Shown: positions 44,292-56,163, numbered from the stretch's first letter. The stretch is 64,000 nt of DNA from Apibacter sp. B3706 (GCF_011082725.1 NZ_CP049715.1:124001-188000), one strand, 5' to 3'. Numbers and translations are program-made. Notes: a model not told the origin generated them from the sequence alone.

Positions 44292-44858
44292 ATGAAAAAA
44301 ATAGTATCAATAGTAGTACTAACATTATGTTTTACTGTATTTTTAACTAGTTGCAGTGACGATGATGACAAAGGAAGTGTTGTAGTTAACACGGATACAA
44401 TTTCAAGAGTATTTGAAATTGAAAGTTCTTTTAGATTTGACAGTCAATTGGGTTGGGTGATCAACGGAGAGCTTAGACCGGCCATAATAAACGGAGATCA
44501 TTTATTAATATATAGGCTTTCTGCTGAAAATGCTTCCGGTAAAGATGTATGGCAACTTATACCTCGAACTTTTTATGTTGATTTGAATAATGATGGGATT
44601 ACTGAAAGCGAATTTTCTTATGATTATGATTTTAGTATTGAAGATTTTAATATTTATGCCGGTGGAAGTTATGATTTGACTTTAACTCCTGGATTAATTA
44701 ATAAACAAGTTTTTAGAATTGTTATTATCCCGGGAAGCTCTTCTGGTAATGCATTTAGTAGTAAAATGCCTATTGATTACAAAGATTATAACGCTGTAAT
44801 TAAATACTATCATATTAATGATGACCAAGTAATTAAATTACAACCGAAACTGAAATAA
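44292..44858 (+). CDS. Hypothetical lipoprotein with an acidic surface-export tag
   Basis: 188 aa. Signal peptide with lipobox FLTSC (Cys21) followed at once by SDDDDKG. A run of acidic residues just after the lipidated Cys is the lipoprotein export signal that sends Bacteroidota lipoproteins to the outside of the outer membrane, so surface exposure is likely. The mature part is beta-rich (ISRVFEIESSFRFDSQLGWVINGEL, LLIYRLSAENASGKDVWQLIPRTFYVDLNNDG) and matches no family I know. Single gene, followed by a strong terminator. Confidence 0.75.
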   Translation: MKKIVSIVVLTLCFTVFLTSCSDDDDKGSVVVNTDTISRVFEIESSFRFDSQLGWVINGELRPAIINGDHLLIYRLSAENASGKDVWQLIPRTFYVDLNNDGITESEFSYDYDFSIEDFNIYAGGSYDLTLTPGLINKQVFRIVIIPGSSSGNAFSSKMPIDYKDYNAVIKYYHINDDQVIKLQPKLK

Positions 44859-44870
44859 AAGTATTTCTAT

Positions 44871-44905
44871 AAAAAAGAGGCTTTAAAATAAGCCTCTTTT
44901 TTTTA
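44871..44905. terminator. Bidirectional intrinsic terminator between the lipoprotein gene and fabI
   Basis: AAAAGAGGCTT (44873-44883) and AAGCCTCTTTT (44890-44900) form an 11-bp stem with a 6-base loop. T-runs occur on both strands. It ends the lipoprotein gene (+) and fabI (-). Confidence 0.9.
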
Positions 44906-44923
44906 TAGAATTTTATTAACCAA

Positions 44924-45733
44924 TTATTTTTCAAAACGTTTCATAACTCTTTCACTAACTCCAACATTGGAGAAACCTCCATCATGGAAAAGATTTTGAA
45001 GAGTTACTTTTCTGGTTAGGTCGGAAAATAACGTAATACAATAATTTGCACATTCCTCAGCGGTAGCATTACCAAGCGGAGAAATTTCTTCAGCAAATTC
45101 AATAAATCCACCAAAACCTTTTACCCCGTTTCCTGCAGTAGTAGGAGTAGGCGATTGAGAAATTGTATTAACTCTAACTTTGTTACGGATTCCCCATTCG
45201 TAACCGAAACTTCTTGCAATACTTTCCAAATAAGCTTTATTATCAGCCATATCATTATAGCCGGGAAAAGTTCTTTGAGCGGCAATATAAGAAAGAGCCA
45301 AAATACTACCCCATTCATTCATAGCGTCTTTATCCCAAGCAGTTTTCATAACTTTATGGAAAGAAACAGCAGAAATATCCCAGCCTTTAGTTAACCATTC
45401 GTAATTTATATCAGTATAATCTTTATTTTTTCTGACATTAATAGACATTCCTATAGAATGTAAAATAAAATCAAGCTTTCCGAATTTTTCAAGAGCATGA
45501 TCGAAAAGTTTATTCAAATCTTCCATTGAAGTGGCATCAGCAGGAACCGTATCAGAGCCGGTTTTTTCAGCCAATGCGTTAAGTTCCCCTTTTCTAAGAG
45601 CGACTGGGGAATTAGTAAGGATAAATTCAGCTCCTTCTGCATGAGCTTGTTCTGCAACTTTCCATGCAATGGAGTTAGAATCTAGCGCCCCGAAAATAAT
45701 TCCCTTTTTCCCCTTTAATAATCCGTGAGACAT
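44924..45733 (-). CDS. fabI: Enoyl-[acyl-carrier-protein] reductase (NADH)
   Basis: 269 aa. SDR-type FabI: the cofactor region LLKGKKGIIFGALDSNSIAWKVAEQAHAEGA, LDFILHSIGMSINVRKNKDY, and the catalytic pair in ALSYIAAQRTFPGYNDMADNKAYLES, where Tyr and Lys are separated by six residues. ISQSPTPTTAGNGVKGF covers the substrate loop. It performs the last reduction of the fatty acid elongation cycle. Single gene, divergent from ligA. Confidence 0.95.
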   Translation of the reverse strand: MSHGLLKGKKGIIFGALDSNSIAWKVAEQAHAEGAEFILTNSPVALRKGELNALAEKTGSDTVPADATSMEDLNKLFDHALEKFGKLDFILHSIGMSINVRKNKDYTDINYEWLTKGWDISAVSFHKVMKTAWDKDAMNEWGSILALSYIAAQRTFPGYNDMADNKAYLESIARSFGYEWGIRNKVRVNTISQSPTPTTAGNGVKGFGGFIEFAEEISPLGNATAEECANYCITLFSDLTRKVTLQNLFHDGGFSNVGVSERVMKRFEK

Positions 45734-45760
45734 AGTATTTATTTAAAAATGTTAACAGAA

Positions 45761-45768
45761 CAAATTTA
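45761..45768 (-). promoter_or_regulatory. -7 promoter box of fabI
   Basis: Minus-strand TAAATTTG, 27 bases before the ATG at 45733. Confidence 0.5.
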
Positions 45769-46012
45769 TGTAAATATTTTTATATGTAACCGAAAAGTTT
45801 AGTATCTAACCCGATTAATAAATCAATTCATAAAAACTAAAGAAATTATACGATGTATTTTGCATAATCCCTTATAAATGAAAATTGAGCATGATTTGTG
45901 TATTTTGGTATAATTTAATCTAAAATGCATCGATTTTTATAAAAATATAGATAAAAAATACTTAGTATACTAAATAGTATCCATTAGTATTTAACATATC
46001 AACCATTGTTTA

Positions 46013-46020
46013 TAAATTTG
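46013..46020 (+). promoter_or_regulatory. -7 promoter box of ligA
   Basis: TAAATTTG, 16 bases before the ATG at 46037. Confidence 0.5.
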
Positions 46021-46021
46021 A

Positions 46022-48070
<2,049 letters not shown>

Positions 48071-48094
48071 AAACGAATGGAAAAAATTAGAGTA

Positions 48095-48119
48095 TGAACT
48101 GCAATTAAAAATTGCAGTT
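48095..48119. terminator. Terminator hairpin between ligA and the his operon
   Basis: GAACTGCAATT (48095-48105) and AATTGCAGTTC (48109-48119) form a perfect 11-bp stem with an AAA loop. The T-tracts on either side are weak. It lies 7 bases beyond the hisIE stop (minus) and 24 after ligA (plus). Confidence 0.65.
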
Positions 48120-48126
48120 CTTATAT

Positions 48127-48714
48127 TTAATGGTTTCGATCAAATAATACTTTTTCAATATCTTCCAGTTGAAAACCCTTTGCTTTCAAAAGGATAAGGT
48201 AATGGTATAGCAGATCTGCTGCTTCATTCTTAAACAAAACATCATCCGTATCCTTTGCTTCAATAACAACTTCAACAGCCTCTTCACCTACCTTTTGTGC
48301 TACTTTGTTAATTCCTTTTTGATAAAGTTGATAGGTATACGACCCGTTTACTTTTTCGTCAATTCGTTGACTGATTATATTTTGTAATTTATATACAAAT
48401 CCTTTTACATTTTGTTCCTCAAAACAAGAATAACTTCCCGTATGACAGGTAGGTCCTTCTGGAGAAACTTTAATTAGAAGAGTATCGTGATCGCAATCTA
48501 TATCAATTTTTTTTACCCATAAATAATTATGGGAGGTTTCACCTTTCGTCCATAATCGATTTTTGGAGCGGCTGAAAAAAGTCACTTTTCCTTCCCTTTT
48601 TGTTTTTTCAAAGGCTTCTTCATTCATATAACCCAGCATGAGTACTTGCAGGGTAAGTTCATCCTGAATAATTACAGGAATCAATCCGTTATTTTTATAA
48701 AAATCTAATTTCAT
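48127..48714 (-). CDS. hisIE: Bifunctional phosphoribosyl-AMP cyclohydrolase / phosphoribosyl-ATP pyrophosphatase
   Basis: 195 aa fusion. The N-terminal HisI domain (1-105) has [36 protein letters not shown] and the zinc-binding [26 protein letters not shown]. The C-terminal HisE domain (about 108-195) has [26 protein letters not shown] with the MazG-like acidic helix. It performs steps 2 and 3 of histidine synthesis. It overlaps hisF by 4 bases and is the last gene of the operon. Confidence 0.96.
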   Translation of the reverse strand: MKLDFYKNNGLIPVIIQDELTLQVLMLGYMNEEAFEKTKREGKVTFFSRSKNRLWTKGETSHNYLWVKKIDIDCDHDTLLIKVSPEGPTCHTGSYSCFEEQNVKGFVYKLQNIISQRIDEKVNGSYTYQLYQKGINKVAQKVGEEAVEVVIEAKDTDDVLFKNEAADLLYHYLILLKAKGFQLEDIEKVLFDRNH

Positions 48715-49463
48715 CGTATAGGAATATTTTTAGTTTTTAAAAATCTTTTTAATTCGGGAATGGGAATCTCATTAAAATGAAATACACTGGCAGCCAGAGC
48801 CGCCGATGCTTTAGTGTTTAAAAATACATCCGAAAAATGCTCTTTAGTACCGGCTCCTCCTGAAGCAATAACGGGAATATTTACGCTAGATGCAACATCA
48901 TGCGTAATATCAAGAGAAAATCCGTTTTTCGTACCGTCACTATTCATGGAAGTAAGTAAAATTTCACCAGCTCCCAATTGTTCCGCCTTTTTTACCCAAT
49001 CTAATGTTAAAATCGTAGTCGGGGTTCTTCCCCCGTGAGTATACACTTTCCAACCTGTATTTTCTTTTTTGGTATCCACAGCAACTACCACGCATTGACT
49101 TCCGAAACGGGAAGCAATTTCTGAAATCAATTCCGGTCTTTTTACAGCTGAAGAATTTATGCTTACTTTATCTGCACCGGCTTGAGTTAAAGAAAATACA
49201 TCTTCTACGGAATTTATTCCTCCTCCTACCGTAAATGGAATGTTAATTTCATTAGCAATTTTTTCTACTAAGTGAAGCAAGGTGGAACGGTTTTCAATAG
49301 TTGCGGTTATATCCAGGAAAACTAATTCATCTGCTCCTTGTTGTACATAAGCTTTAGCCAATTCTACCGGATCTCCGGCATCGGTGAGGCTCACAAAATT
49401 TACTCCTTTAACAGTTCTGCCGTTTTTTATATCCAAACAAGGAATTATACGTTTTTTTAGCAC
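48711..49463 (-). CDS. hisF: Imidazole glycerol phosphate synthase, cyclase subunit
   Basis: 250 aa TIM barrel. [21 protein letters not shown] contains the first catalytic Asp; [56 protein letters not shown] and [18 protein letters not shown] (second catalytic Asp) follow. With HisH it converts PRFAR and ammonia into IGP and AICAR. The start is 100 bases after hisA and its end overlaps hisIE by 4 bases. Confidence 0.97.
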   Translation of the reverse strand: MLKKRIIPCLDIKNGRTVKGVNFVSLTDAGDPVELAKAYVQQGADELVFLDITATIENRSTLLHLVEKIANEINIPFTVGGGINSVEDVFSLTQAGADKVSINSSAVKRPELISEIASRFGSQCVVVAVDTKKENTGWKVYTHGGRTPTTILTLDWVKKAEQLGAGEILLTSMNSDGTKNGFSLDITHDVASSVNIPVIASGGAGTKEHFSDVFLNTKASAALAASVFHFNEIPIPELKRFLKTKNIPIR

Positions 49464-49563
49464 TTCTTTTTATATTTTTTTTAAAAAATTAAAATTTGCA
49501 TGAAAAGTCTAAAGCGATTGTTTAGTAACCATACAAAGTTTCTATAAAATTACTTTACCCGTT

Positions 49564-50277
49564 TTATAAAAATTGCTTAAGTTCCTTCAATTTGATTTTT
49601 CCTTCATAAATAGCCTTTCCGATAATAGCGCCTTCACAACCTAGTTCCTTTAGTTTAAGCAAATCTTCCAGCGAAGACACCCCCCCACTGGCTATTAAAT
49701 GTATGGAAGTCGATTGAAGGATTTCTTCATACAATTCATTTGATGGGCCTTCTAAAGTTCCGTCTTTGGAAATATCTGTGCAAATTACATTACGAATGCC
49801 TTTTTTCTCATATTCTTTAATAAAATCAACTACATCTAAAGAAGAAGATTCTGTCCAACCTTGGGTGGCTATCATTCGATGATTACAATCTGCCCCTAAA
49901 ATAATTTTATCATTTCCAAAAGTTGAAAGCCAAGAAAGAAATAATTCAGGATTTTTTACGGCAATACTTCCGCCCGTAATTTGTGAAGCTCCATTTTCAA
50001 ATGCAATTTTCAAATCATCATCGCTTTTTAAGCCCCCTCCAAAATCAATTTTTAAATTTGTTTGGGAAGCTATTTTATAGAGTGTTTTATAATTGATGAT
50101 TCGGTTGGATTTTGCGCCGTCTAAATCAACCACATGCAAATATTGAATTCCGATATCCTCATATTCTTTAGCGGCATCCAAAGGATCTTCCCGATAAATT
50201 TTTTCCGTAGAATAATCTCCTTTAGTTAAACGTACACATTTTCCGTTAATAATATCTATGGCGGGTATAATTCTCAT
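49564..50277 (-). CDS. hisA: ProFAR isomerase
   Basis: 237 aa TIM barrel related to His[29 protein letters not shown] with the catalytic Asp, [57 protein letters not shown] and [21 protein letters not shown] with the second catalytic Asp are visible. It isomerises ProFAR to PRFAR (step 4). Gaps of 95 and 100 bases separate it from hisH and hisF, rather long for this operon. Confidence 0.96.
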   Translation of the reverse strand: MRIIPAIDIINGKCVRLTKGDYSTEKIYREDPLDAAKEYEDIGIQYLHVVDLDGAKSNRIINYKTLYKIASQTNLKIDFGGGLKSDDDLKIAFENGASQITGGSIAVKNPELFLSWLSTFGNDKIILGADCNHRMIATQGWTESSSLDVVDFIKEYEKKGIRNVICTDISKDGTLEGPSNELYEEILQSTSIHLIASGGVSSLEDLLKLKELGCEGAIIGKAIYEGKIKLKELKQFL

Positions 50278-50372
50278 TTTTTATTTCAGCTTTATTATTT
50301 TTTATTAAAGTTACGAGGGTTTACTCGTAACATACCATTGATTGAATGATAACTTTTTATCTATGCGGAAAT

Positions 50373-50951
50373 TTACAGTTCAATAAAACTTTTTAATATT
50401 TGATCACCCACATCTGCCGATTTTTCGGGATGAAATTGAGTAGCAAAAAAATTGTCTTTTTGTAAAGCAGCACTAAACGGTAAAATATAAGTACAGGTAG
50501 CAGAAGTATCTGCACATAAATCCGCATAGTAACTATGCAAAAAATATACATCATCATGGTCAGTATTTTTTTTAAAAATTTCTCCCTTTAAATCATAGAT
50601 TGTATTCCAACCCATATGAGGCACAATATCGGTAGAAGGAAATTTTCGAACGTTAACATCGAAAATATTCAGACAATGGGTGTTGCCTTCTTCCGAATGA
50701 GAACACATTAACTGCTGTCCTAAACAAATCCCCAAAAAAGGACGTGTAATCGATTTTATTAAAACATCCATACCTCTTTCCTGCAAATATGACATAGCAC
50801 TTCCGGCTTCACCTACTCCCGGAAAAATAACTTTATCGGCATGTATTATCGTGTTGGGATCATCGGTAACAACAGATTCAACCCCCAAGCGTGTTAGTGC
50901 GTTTTGTACTGATTTAATATTACCTGCATTGTATTTTATAATTGCTATCAT
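50373..50951 (-). CDS. hisH: Imidazole glycerol phosphate synthase, glutamine amidotransferase subunit
   Basis: 192 aa class I glutaminase. KYNAGNIKSVQNALTRLG, PGVGEAGSAMSYL, the nucleophile Cys in PFLGICLGQQLMC, and the His-Glu pair in FFATQFHPEKSADVG complete the catalytic triad. It supplies ammonia to HisF. It follows hisB after 119 bases. Confidence 0.96.
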   Translation of the reverse strand: MIAIIKYNAGNIKSVQNALTRLGVESVVTDDPNTIIHADKVIFPGVGEAGSAMSYLQERGMDVLIKSITRPFLGICLGQQLMCSHSEEGNTHCLNIFDVNVRKFPSTDIVPHMGWNTIYDLKGEIFKKNTDHDDVYFLHSYYADLCADTSATCTYILPFSAALQKDNFFATQFHPEKSADVGDQILKSFIEL

Positions 50952-51070
50952 TTTTCACAAGCCTTTTTTATAATTTTTGAAAGTATGTATTTTTCTTAAA
51001 TGTTTGAATTACTTAATTATTTAAAACTTTAGAAATAAGCGGTAAAAAGTAAAAAATAAGTTTATGTATT

Positions 51071-52165
51071 TTATAAACTGCCTTTTGTGCTTGGAATGGC
51101 AAAATTATCATCGGTTTGTTTAACAGCCATTTTGATAGCTTTTGCAAAGGCCTTAAAAATAGCTTCTATTTTATGATGTTCATTACTTCCTTCCGCTTTT
51201 ATATTTAAGTTAGATTTCGAATTATCGCTAAAAGATTTAAAAAAATGATAAAACATTTCGGTTGGCATTTCTCCGATCCTTTCTCTTTTAAATTCTGCCT
51301 CCCAAACGATCCACGGACGCCCCCCGAAATCGATGCCTACTTGAGCCAAACAATCATCCATCGGCAACAGAAATCCATATCTTTCAATTCCTTTTTTACT
51401 TCCAAGCGCTTGTAAAATAGCTTCACCTAAAACAATTCCCGTATCTTCTATTGTGTGATGTTCATCTACATTCAAATCTCCGTCTACTTTAATATATAAA
51501 TCCATAGAACCATGTTTGGCTATTTGTTCCAACATATGATCAAAAAAGCCTAAGCCTGTGGATATGGAACTTTTTCCCGAACCGTCCAAATATATTTCCA
51601 CGGAAATTTTGGTTTCTTTAGTATTGCGAATCACTTTAGCTTTTCGGGGTTGCTTTTTTAAATATTGATAAATTTCTTCCCAGCTTTGCGTTTGTAATTC
51701 TGCACCGGAGTTTTCTTTCATTCCCATATATATAGAACGACAGCCTAAATTTTTTGCTAATTGTACATCGGTTAATCGATCGCCAATTACATACGAATGG
51801 GAGAGATCATACTTTCCTTTTATATAATGAGTTAACATTCCCGTTCCGGGTTTTCGTGTAGGTAGATTTTCATGTTCAAAACTTCTGTCTATCAGAATTT
51901 CAGAAAACGTTATTCCTTCATTTTCAAAAGCTTTGATGATTTTATTTTGTGAAGGCCAAAAAGTTTCTTCCGGAAAGGATTCGGTACCCAATCCATCTTG
52001 ATTGGTTACCATAACCAATTCGTAATCCATTTCACGAGATATTTTGGAAAGGCTTTGGAAAACCAGGGGATAAAATTCCAATTTTTCCAAGCTGTCCAAT
52101 TGGTAATCTATCAGAGGCTCTTTAACTAAAGTGCCGTCACGGTCTATAAATAATACTTTTTTCAT
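51071..52165 (-). CDS. hisB: Bifunctional histidinol-phosphatase / imidazoleglycerol-phosphate dehydratase
   Basis: 364 aa fusion. The N-terminal HAD phosphatase has the DxD nucleophile in [16 protein letters not shown] and [24 protein letters not shown]. The C-terminal dehydratase (about 170-364) has [39 protein letters not shown] and [23 protein letters not shown] with its manganese-binding histidines. It catalyses steps 6 and 8. It overlaps hisC by 4 bases (translational coupling). Confidence 0.96.
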   Translation of the reverse strand: MKKVLFIDRDGTLVKEPLIDYQLDSLEKLEFYPLVFQSLSKISREMDYELVMVTNQDGLGTESFPEETFWPSQNKIIKAFENEGITFSEILIDRSFEHENLPTRKPGTGMLTHYIKGKYDLSHSYVIGDRLTDVQLAKNLGCRSIYMGMKENSGAELQTQSWEEIYQYLKKQPRKAKVIRNTKETKISVEIYLDGSGKSSISTGLGFFDHMLEQIAKHGSMDLYIKVDGDLNVDEHHTIEDTGIVLGEAILQALGSKKGIERYGFLLPMDDCLAQVGIDFGGRPWIVWEAEFKRERIGEMPTEMFYHFFKSFSDNSKSNLNIKAEGSNEHHKIEAIFKAFAKAIKMAVKQTDDNFAIPSTKGSL

Positions 52166-53199
52166 AAGGTATCGTTTAGCCTAGATAATGAATTAATTAA
52201 TTTTAAATTTTCTTCCGGAGATCCAACCGTAATACGAAGACTGTTGTTAATTTTGGAGGATTGATCTCGTACAATGATACCTTCTTGCATTAATTGGTGG
52301 AAAACTTGATTGGAATTGGAGAATTCAACGAGCAAGAAGTTCGTATCGGAAGGGTAAATTTTCGTTACTAGCGATAGCTTTTCCAAAGCAGAACGCAATT
52401 TTTCTTTTTCTTCAAGAATAATTTTTTTTCTTTTTTCAAATTCACTGCTTTGATTCAGCGCTTCCAAAGCAGCCTTTTGATTCAATTCGCTGATGTTATA
52501 TGGATGCTTTACTTTGTTAAGTAAATGAATAATTTCAGGTTGAGCATAGGCCATACCAATACGTACTCCCGCAATTCCCCAAGCCTTACTGAGCGTTTGG
52601 AACAGTACAAGATTTGGGTATTGATCCATTTTTTCCATATAGGAAGGTTGGTTGGTAAATTCTATATATGCTTCATCGATTGCAACAATTCCGTTAAATT
52701 TTTTTAGTATAAAATCAATATCTTTTGGATTAATCGCATTGCCGGTCGGATTGTTGGGAGTACAAATAACAATTACTTTTAGATTTTCATCGTTGAAATA
52801 TTTTTGAGCTTCTTCGATATTGATTTGAAAATCGGATGTTAAAGGAATATCAACAATCGTAACATCGTTCAACTCTGCTGCTACCTGGTACATTCCGAAA
52901 GTTGGACTGAAAAACATGGCTTTGTCTTTACCGGGATTGCAAAATACCCGATAAATATGATCTATTATTTCATCACTTCCGTTCCCAATAAAAATTTTTT
53001 CCGTTGCAATATTTTTAATTTCACTTAATTTTTGTTTTAAATCTTTTTGGTAGGGATCCGGATAACGATTATTGTTTCCAAAAGGGTTTTCGTTGGCGTC
53101 TAAAAAAATTCCTTTTATTCCTCCGGATTCATCTCTTGCGGAAGAATACGGATGCATGGCAAGCACATTGGGACGGGCCAGTTGATTTATATTTTTCAT
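52162..53199 (-). CDS. hisC: Histidinol-phosphate aminotransferase
   Basis: 345 aa from ATG 53199, chosen because the family start ([22 protein letters not shown]) begins here; an in-frame ATG at 53232 would add 11 residues and is possible. Fold-type I PLP enzyme: [43 protein letters not shown], and the PLP lysine in [20 protein letters not shown]. It transaminates imidazole-acetol phosphate (step 7). Confidence 0.95.
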   Translation of the reverse strand: MKNINQLARPNVLAMHPYSSARDESGGIKGIFLDANENPFGNNNRYPDPYQKDLKQKLSEIKNIATEKIFIGNGSDEIIDHIYRVFCNPGKDKAMFFSPTFGMYQVAAELNDVTIVDIPLTSDFQINIEEAQKYFNDENLKVIVICTPNNPTGNAINPKDIDFILKKFNGIVAIDEAYIEFTNQPSYMEKMDQYPNLVLFQTLSKAWGIAGVRIGMAYAQPEIIHLLNKVKHPYNISELNQKAALEALNQSSEFEKRKKIILEEKEKLRSALEKLSLVTKIYPSDTNFLLVEFSNSNQVFHQLMQEGIIVRDQSSKINNSLRITVGSPEENLKLINSLSRLNDTL

Positions 53200-53271
53200 G
53201 GTTATTATTTTTATTGAATTAAAAGCGTTCATTCTACCCTATTTGTTTTTAAATAAAATATATAAATTAGT

Positions 53272-54552
53272 TTAATTGGATCGTAAACGTATGCTCACCG
53301 CATTTTTATGAGCTTGCAGCTCTTCAGCTTCAGCCATTAATTCTATAGTATTTCCGATCTTTTGCAATCCCTCTTTGGTTAGTTCTTGAAAAGTGATTTT
53401 TTTGTAAAAACTATCCAGAGAAACCCCGCTGTAATTTCGTGCATAGCCATTAGTAGGCAATGTGTGGTTCGTTCCGCTTGCATAATCTCCGGCACTTTCA
53501 CAGCTATAATTGCCTAGAAATACAGATCCTGCATTTTCAATAGAGTGTGTATAGTTTTTGGCTTGATCAATAGCTAAGATCAGATGTTCCGGAGCATAAA
53601 GATTACTCAATTGAAAACATTCTTCTAAGGAATTCAATAAAACACCTAAACTATTACGTAAAGCTTTTTTAGCAATTTCTTTTCGAGGAAGACTTTCGAG
53701 TTGAGTATTGATTTCGGCTAGGGTCTGATTTAAAATTTCTGAATCCGTGGTTAGGAATACAACTTGACTGTCAGGGCCATGCTCTGCTTGTGAGAGTAAA
53801 TCGGAAGCAACATACGCAGGATTAGCGGACGAATCAGCCACTACTAATACCTCACTGGGCCCAGCAGGTAAATCTATGCTGACTTTGAATTCTTGGGCGT
53901 ATTGTTTAGCTGCGGTTACATATTGGTTTCCCGGACCGAAAATTTTATAGACTGGTGAAATGGATTCTGTACCTACAGTCATCGCTGCGATGGCTTGAAC
54001 ACCTCCTACCTTGTATATATTTTTGATACCTATCGTTTTTGCTGCATATAAAATAGCAGGATGTATTTTGCCTTCTTTATTGGGAGGGGTGCATAATACA
54101 ATTTCTTTACATTCTGCAATTCTAGCGGGTACTCCCAACATTAAAACGGTCGAAAAAAGCGGTGCAGACCCTCCGGGAATATATAATCCAACTTTTTCTA
54201 TAGCTCTGGATTCCCTCCAACATTCAATGCCGGGTTGTATTTCAATAATTTTCTTCTTTTCTTTTTGAGAAAGATGAAATTTTTCAATGTTGGATTTAGC
54301 TTGTAAGATGGCTTGTTTCAATTCATCGGAAACTAATGATTCCGCCTCAAAAAGTTCTTGTTCTGAGACAGTAAAGCTAGTTAAAGACACTTGGTCAAAT
54401 TGAAGAGTATATTTTTTTAAGGCTGCATCGCCTTCATTTTTTACATCGGTAAATACATTTTTTACGGTTTCATACAATGAAACTTTTTCATTTTCAGGTC
54501 TTTTGACTAAATGGTGCCAATCATTTATTGGAGGATATTTTATAATGTTCAT
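53272..54552 (-). CDS. hisD: Histidinol dehydrogenase
   Basis: 426 aa. GLYIPGGSAPLFSTVLMLGVPARIAECKEIVLCTPP, VGGVQAIAAMTVGT, KIFGPGNQYVTAAKQ, DLPAGPSEVLVVADSSANPAYVASDLLSQAEHGPDSQVVFLT and the catalytic/zinc region YAPEHLILAI and GDYASGTNHTLPTNGYA are all conserved. It oxidises histidinol to histidine with NAD (final steps). It follows hisG after 73 bases. Confidence 0.97.
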   Translation of the reverse strand: MNIIKYPPINDWHHLVKRPENEKVSLYETVKNVFTDVKNEGDAALKKYTLQFDQVSLTSFTVSEQELFEAESLVSDELKQAILQAKSNIEKFHLSQKEKKKIIEIQPGIECWRESRAIEKVGLYIPGGSAPLFSTVLMLGVPARIAECKEIVLCTPPNKEGKIHPAILYAAKTIGIKNIYKVGGVQAIAAMTVGTESISPVYKIFGPGNQYVTAAKQYAQEFKVSIDLPAGPSEVLVVADSSANPAYVASDLLSQAEHGPDSQVVFLTTDSEILNQTLAEINTQLESLPRKEIAKKALRNSLGVLLNSLEECFQLSNLYAPEHLILAIDQAKNYTHSIENAGSVFLGNYSCESAGDYASGTNHTLPTNGYARNYSGVSLDSFYKKITFQELTKEGLQKIGNTIELMAEAEELQAHKNAVSIRLRSN

Positions 54553-54625
54553 TTTTGAGCTCTATTAATAGATAAAATGGTTGATTGTTAAGTAAACTGA
54601 ATGGGTTTCCTTTAATTTTAAAAAT

Positions 54626-55483
54626 TTAAAGAATCATTTTTTGAATAGGAATGACTAAAATTCCTTGCGCTCCAAATTCTTTTAATTGTTCAATGATGTC
54701 CCAAAACTTATCTTCTTTAATTACAGAATGTATGCTGCTCCATCCTTCTTTTGCCAGGGGTAAAATAGTAGGACTTTTAACTCCGGGTAATAAAGAAATT
54801 ATGTCTTTCAGGTTTTCATTAGGAGCATTCAACAAGATGTATTTATTTTCTCGTGAATATAGTACCGATTGAATTCTGAACAATAATTTATCTAGAATTT
54901 CTTGTTTATCTTGGGAGAGTTTTTTTGATTTTATAAGGGCTGCTTCGCTTTTAGTAACGGTTTCCACTTCTTTTAGTCCGTTCATGAGAAGTGTACTTCC
55001 GGTGCTGACAATATCGAAAATGCAATTAGCCAAACCTATTCCCGGAGCTATTTCAACGCTTCCGCCGATTTCTTCAATTTCAACCTTTACATTGTTTTTT
55101 TTGCAAAATTTCTTTAAAATTTTAGGATAACTAGTTGCAATTCTTTTATTATTAAAATAAGCAATTCCCGTATATGTTTCTTCTTTAGGTATAGCCAAAC
55201 ACATTCGGCAATTACCGAAACCTAATTTCTTTATGATTTCTACATTTCGGTCTTTTTCCCAAACTTCGTTTTCGCCTAAAATCCCAATATCGGCTACATT
55301 TTGTTCTACATATTGTGGGATATCATCATCTCTAAGAAATAAGATTTCAATAGGAAAATTGGTAGATACAGTTTTCAATTTCTGATTACCATTTGGAATT
55401 TTTATTCCGCATTCACTCAATAATTCCAGTGATTTTTGACTTAGCCGTCCGTTTTTTTGGATAGCAATTTTCAGTTTACTCAT
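54626..55483 (-). CDS. hisG: ATP phosphoribosyltransferase, long form
   Basis: 285 aa. The length indicates the long form with a C-terminal histidine-sensing regulatory domain (about 210-285, SLLPGVKSPTILPLAKEGWSSIHSVIKEDKFW), so HisZ is not needed. Catalytic parts: LKIAIQKNGRLSQKSLELLSECGI, RDDDIPQYVEQNVADIGILGENE and the PRPP loop LANCIFDIVSTGSTLLMNGLKEV. It commits ATP and PRPP to histidine synthesis. The first gene of the operon; a leader peptide and an attenuator lie directly upstream. Confidence 0.96.
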   Translation of the reverse strand: MSKLKIAIQKNGRLSQKSLELLSECGIKIPNGNQKLKTVSTNFPIEILFLRDDDIPQYVEQNVADIGILGENEVWEKDRNVEIIKKLGFGNCRMCLAIPKEETYTGIAYFNNKRIATSYPKILKKFCKKNNVKVEIEEIGGSVEIAPGIGLANCIFDIVSTGSTLLMNGLKEVETVTKSEAALIKSKKLSQDKQEILDKLLFRIQSVLYSRENKYILLNAPNENLKDIISLLPGVKSPTILPLAKEGWSSIHSVIKEDKFWDIIEQLKEFGAQGILVIPIQKMIL

Positions 55484-55524
55484 TAGCCATAGTTTTTAAA
55501 TTTTTTTACTATTGAAGTGATCCT

Positions 55525-55553
55525 AAAAAAAAACCGCCCGAAAACTCAGGCGG
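55525..55553 (-). terminator. his operon attenuator terminator
   Basis: On the minus strand CCGCCTG (55553-55547) pairs with CGGGCGG (55540-55534), one T-G wobble and a 6-base loop, followed by nine T residues (55533-55525). It lies between the His-rich leader ORF and hisG. The leader segment TCAGGTG (55603-55597) can pair instead with CGCCTGA of the 5' arm to make an antiterminator. Confidence 0.85.
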
Positions 55554-55590
55554 CTATTATTTATTTTGACATTTTGCATAACAAAATTAC

Positions 55591-55647
55591 TTACCTCACC
55601 TGATTGTAAGTGTGTAAATAATGATGATGTATATGTGTTTGAATCAT
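55591..55647 (-). CDS. hisL: his operon leader peptide
   Basis: An 18-codon ORF on the minus strand encodes MIQTHIHHHYLHTYNQVR, with five histidines at positions 5, 7, 8, 9 and 12. It sits 107 bases before hisG, just 5' of a GC-rich terminator, downstream of a TAAATTTG promoter box. His-rich leader peptides that stall on low charged tRNA-His are the textbook sensor of his attenuation. When the ribosome stalls at codons 5-12 the segment TCAGGTG (codons 15-17) is free to form the antiterminator; when it reaches the stop, that segment is covered and the terminator forms. The composition could hardly arise by chance. Confidence 0.85.
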   Translation of the reverse strand: MIQTHIHHHYLHTYNQVR

Positions 55648-55668
55648 TTTTGTTTATATTGATTGGTA

Positions 55669-55676
55669 CAAATTTA
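55669..55676 (-). promoter_or_regulatory. -7 promoter box of the his leader and operon
   Basis: Minus-strand TAAATTTG, 21 bases before the leader peptide ATG at 55647. Confidence 0.55.
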
Positions 55677-55773
55677 TAAAAAATATAATAAAGCACTAAT
55701 AATAAATTACAATTATATTATCCTATATAAATGAACGGGTTACTATATAAATTAATAACATAATCTTATATGT

Positions 55774-56064
55774 CTAGTAAATTTGTTTGATGACATCAAT
55801 ATCTAACTCATCATATTTGCCATCAATGAATTTTATAAAATCTTTAAATAGTTTGGTATTATTATGAATATTAATAGCCTCTTGGGATTTCCATACTTCA
55901 ATTATAGAAAGTTTAGAAGGATCTTTTATGCTTTCATGTAAATCATAAGATACATTACCTTCTTCTTTACGGGAGCCATCTGCTAAGGAATACACTATTT
56001 TTTTAACATCATCAAGATAGTCAGGTTTTACTTGTATGGTTGCAATTATTTTTAATTCTGACAT
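55774..56064 (-). CDS. Antibiotic biosynthesis monooxygenase (ABM/YgiN-like) family protein
   Basis: 96 aa. ELKIIATIQVKPDYLDDVKKIV, KEEGNVSYDLHESIKDPSKLSIIEVWKSQEAINIHNNTKLFKDF match the ABM ferredoxin-like dimer fold of putative quinol monooxygenases. Such proteins act on quinones or related substrates, often without a cofactor; the substrate here is unknown. A single-gene unit with its own promoter box, upstream of the his leader promoter on the same strand. Confidence 0.82.
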   Translation of the reverse strand: MSELKIIATIQVKPDYLDDVKKIVYSLADGSRKEEGNVSYDLHESIKDPSKLSIIEVWKSQEAINIHNNTKLFKDFIKFIDGKYDELDIDVIKQIY

Positions 56065-56085
56065 GGTATAAATAATTTAATATGT

Positions 56086-56093
56086 CAAAAGTA
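56086..56093 (-). promoter_or_regulatory. -7 promoter box of the ABM gene
   Basis: Minus-strand TACTTTTG, 21 bases before the ATG at 56064. Confidence 0.45.
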
Positions 56094-56163
56094 ATTAATA
56101 TAATTAAAACCCTATATATGTTGTTTAAATAAATTTTAATAGTATGTAATGAATATGTTTTGA

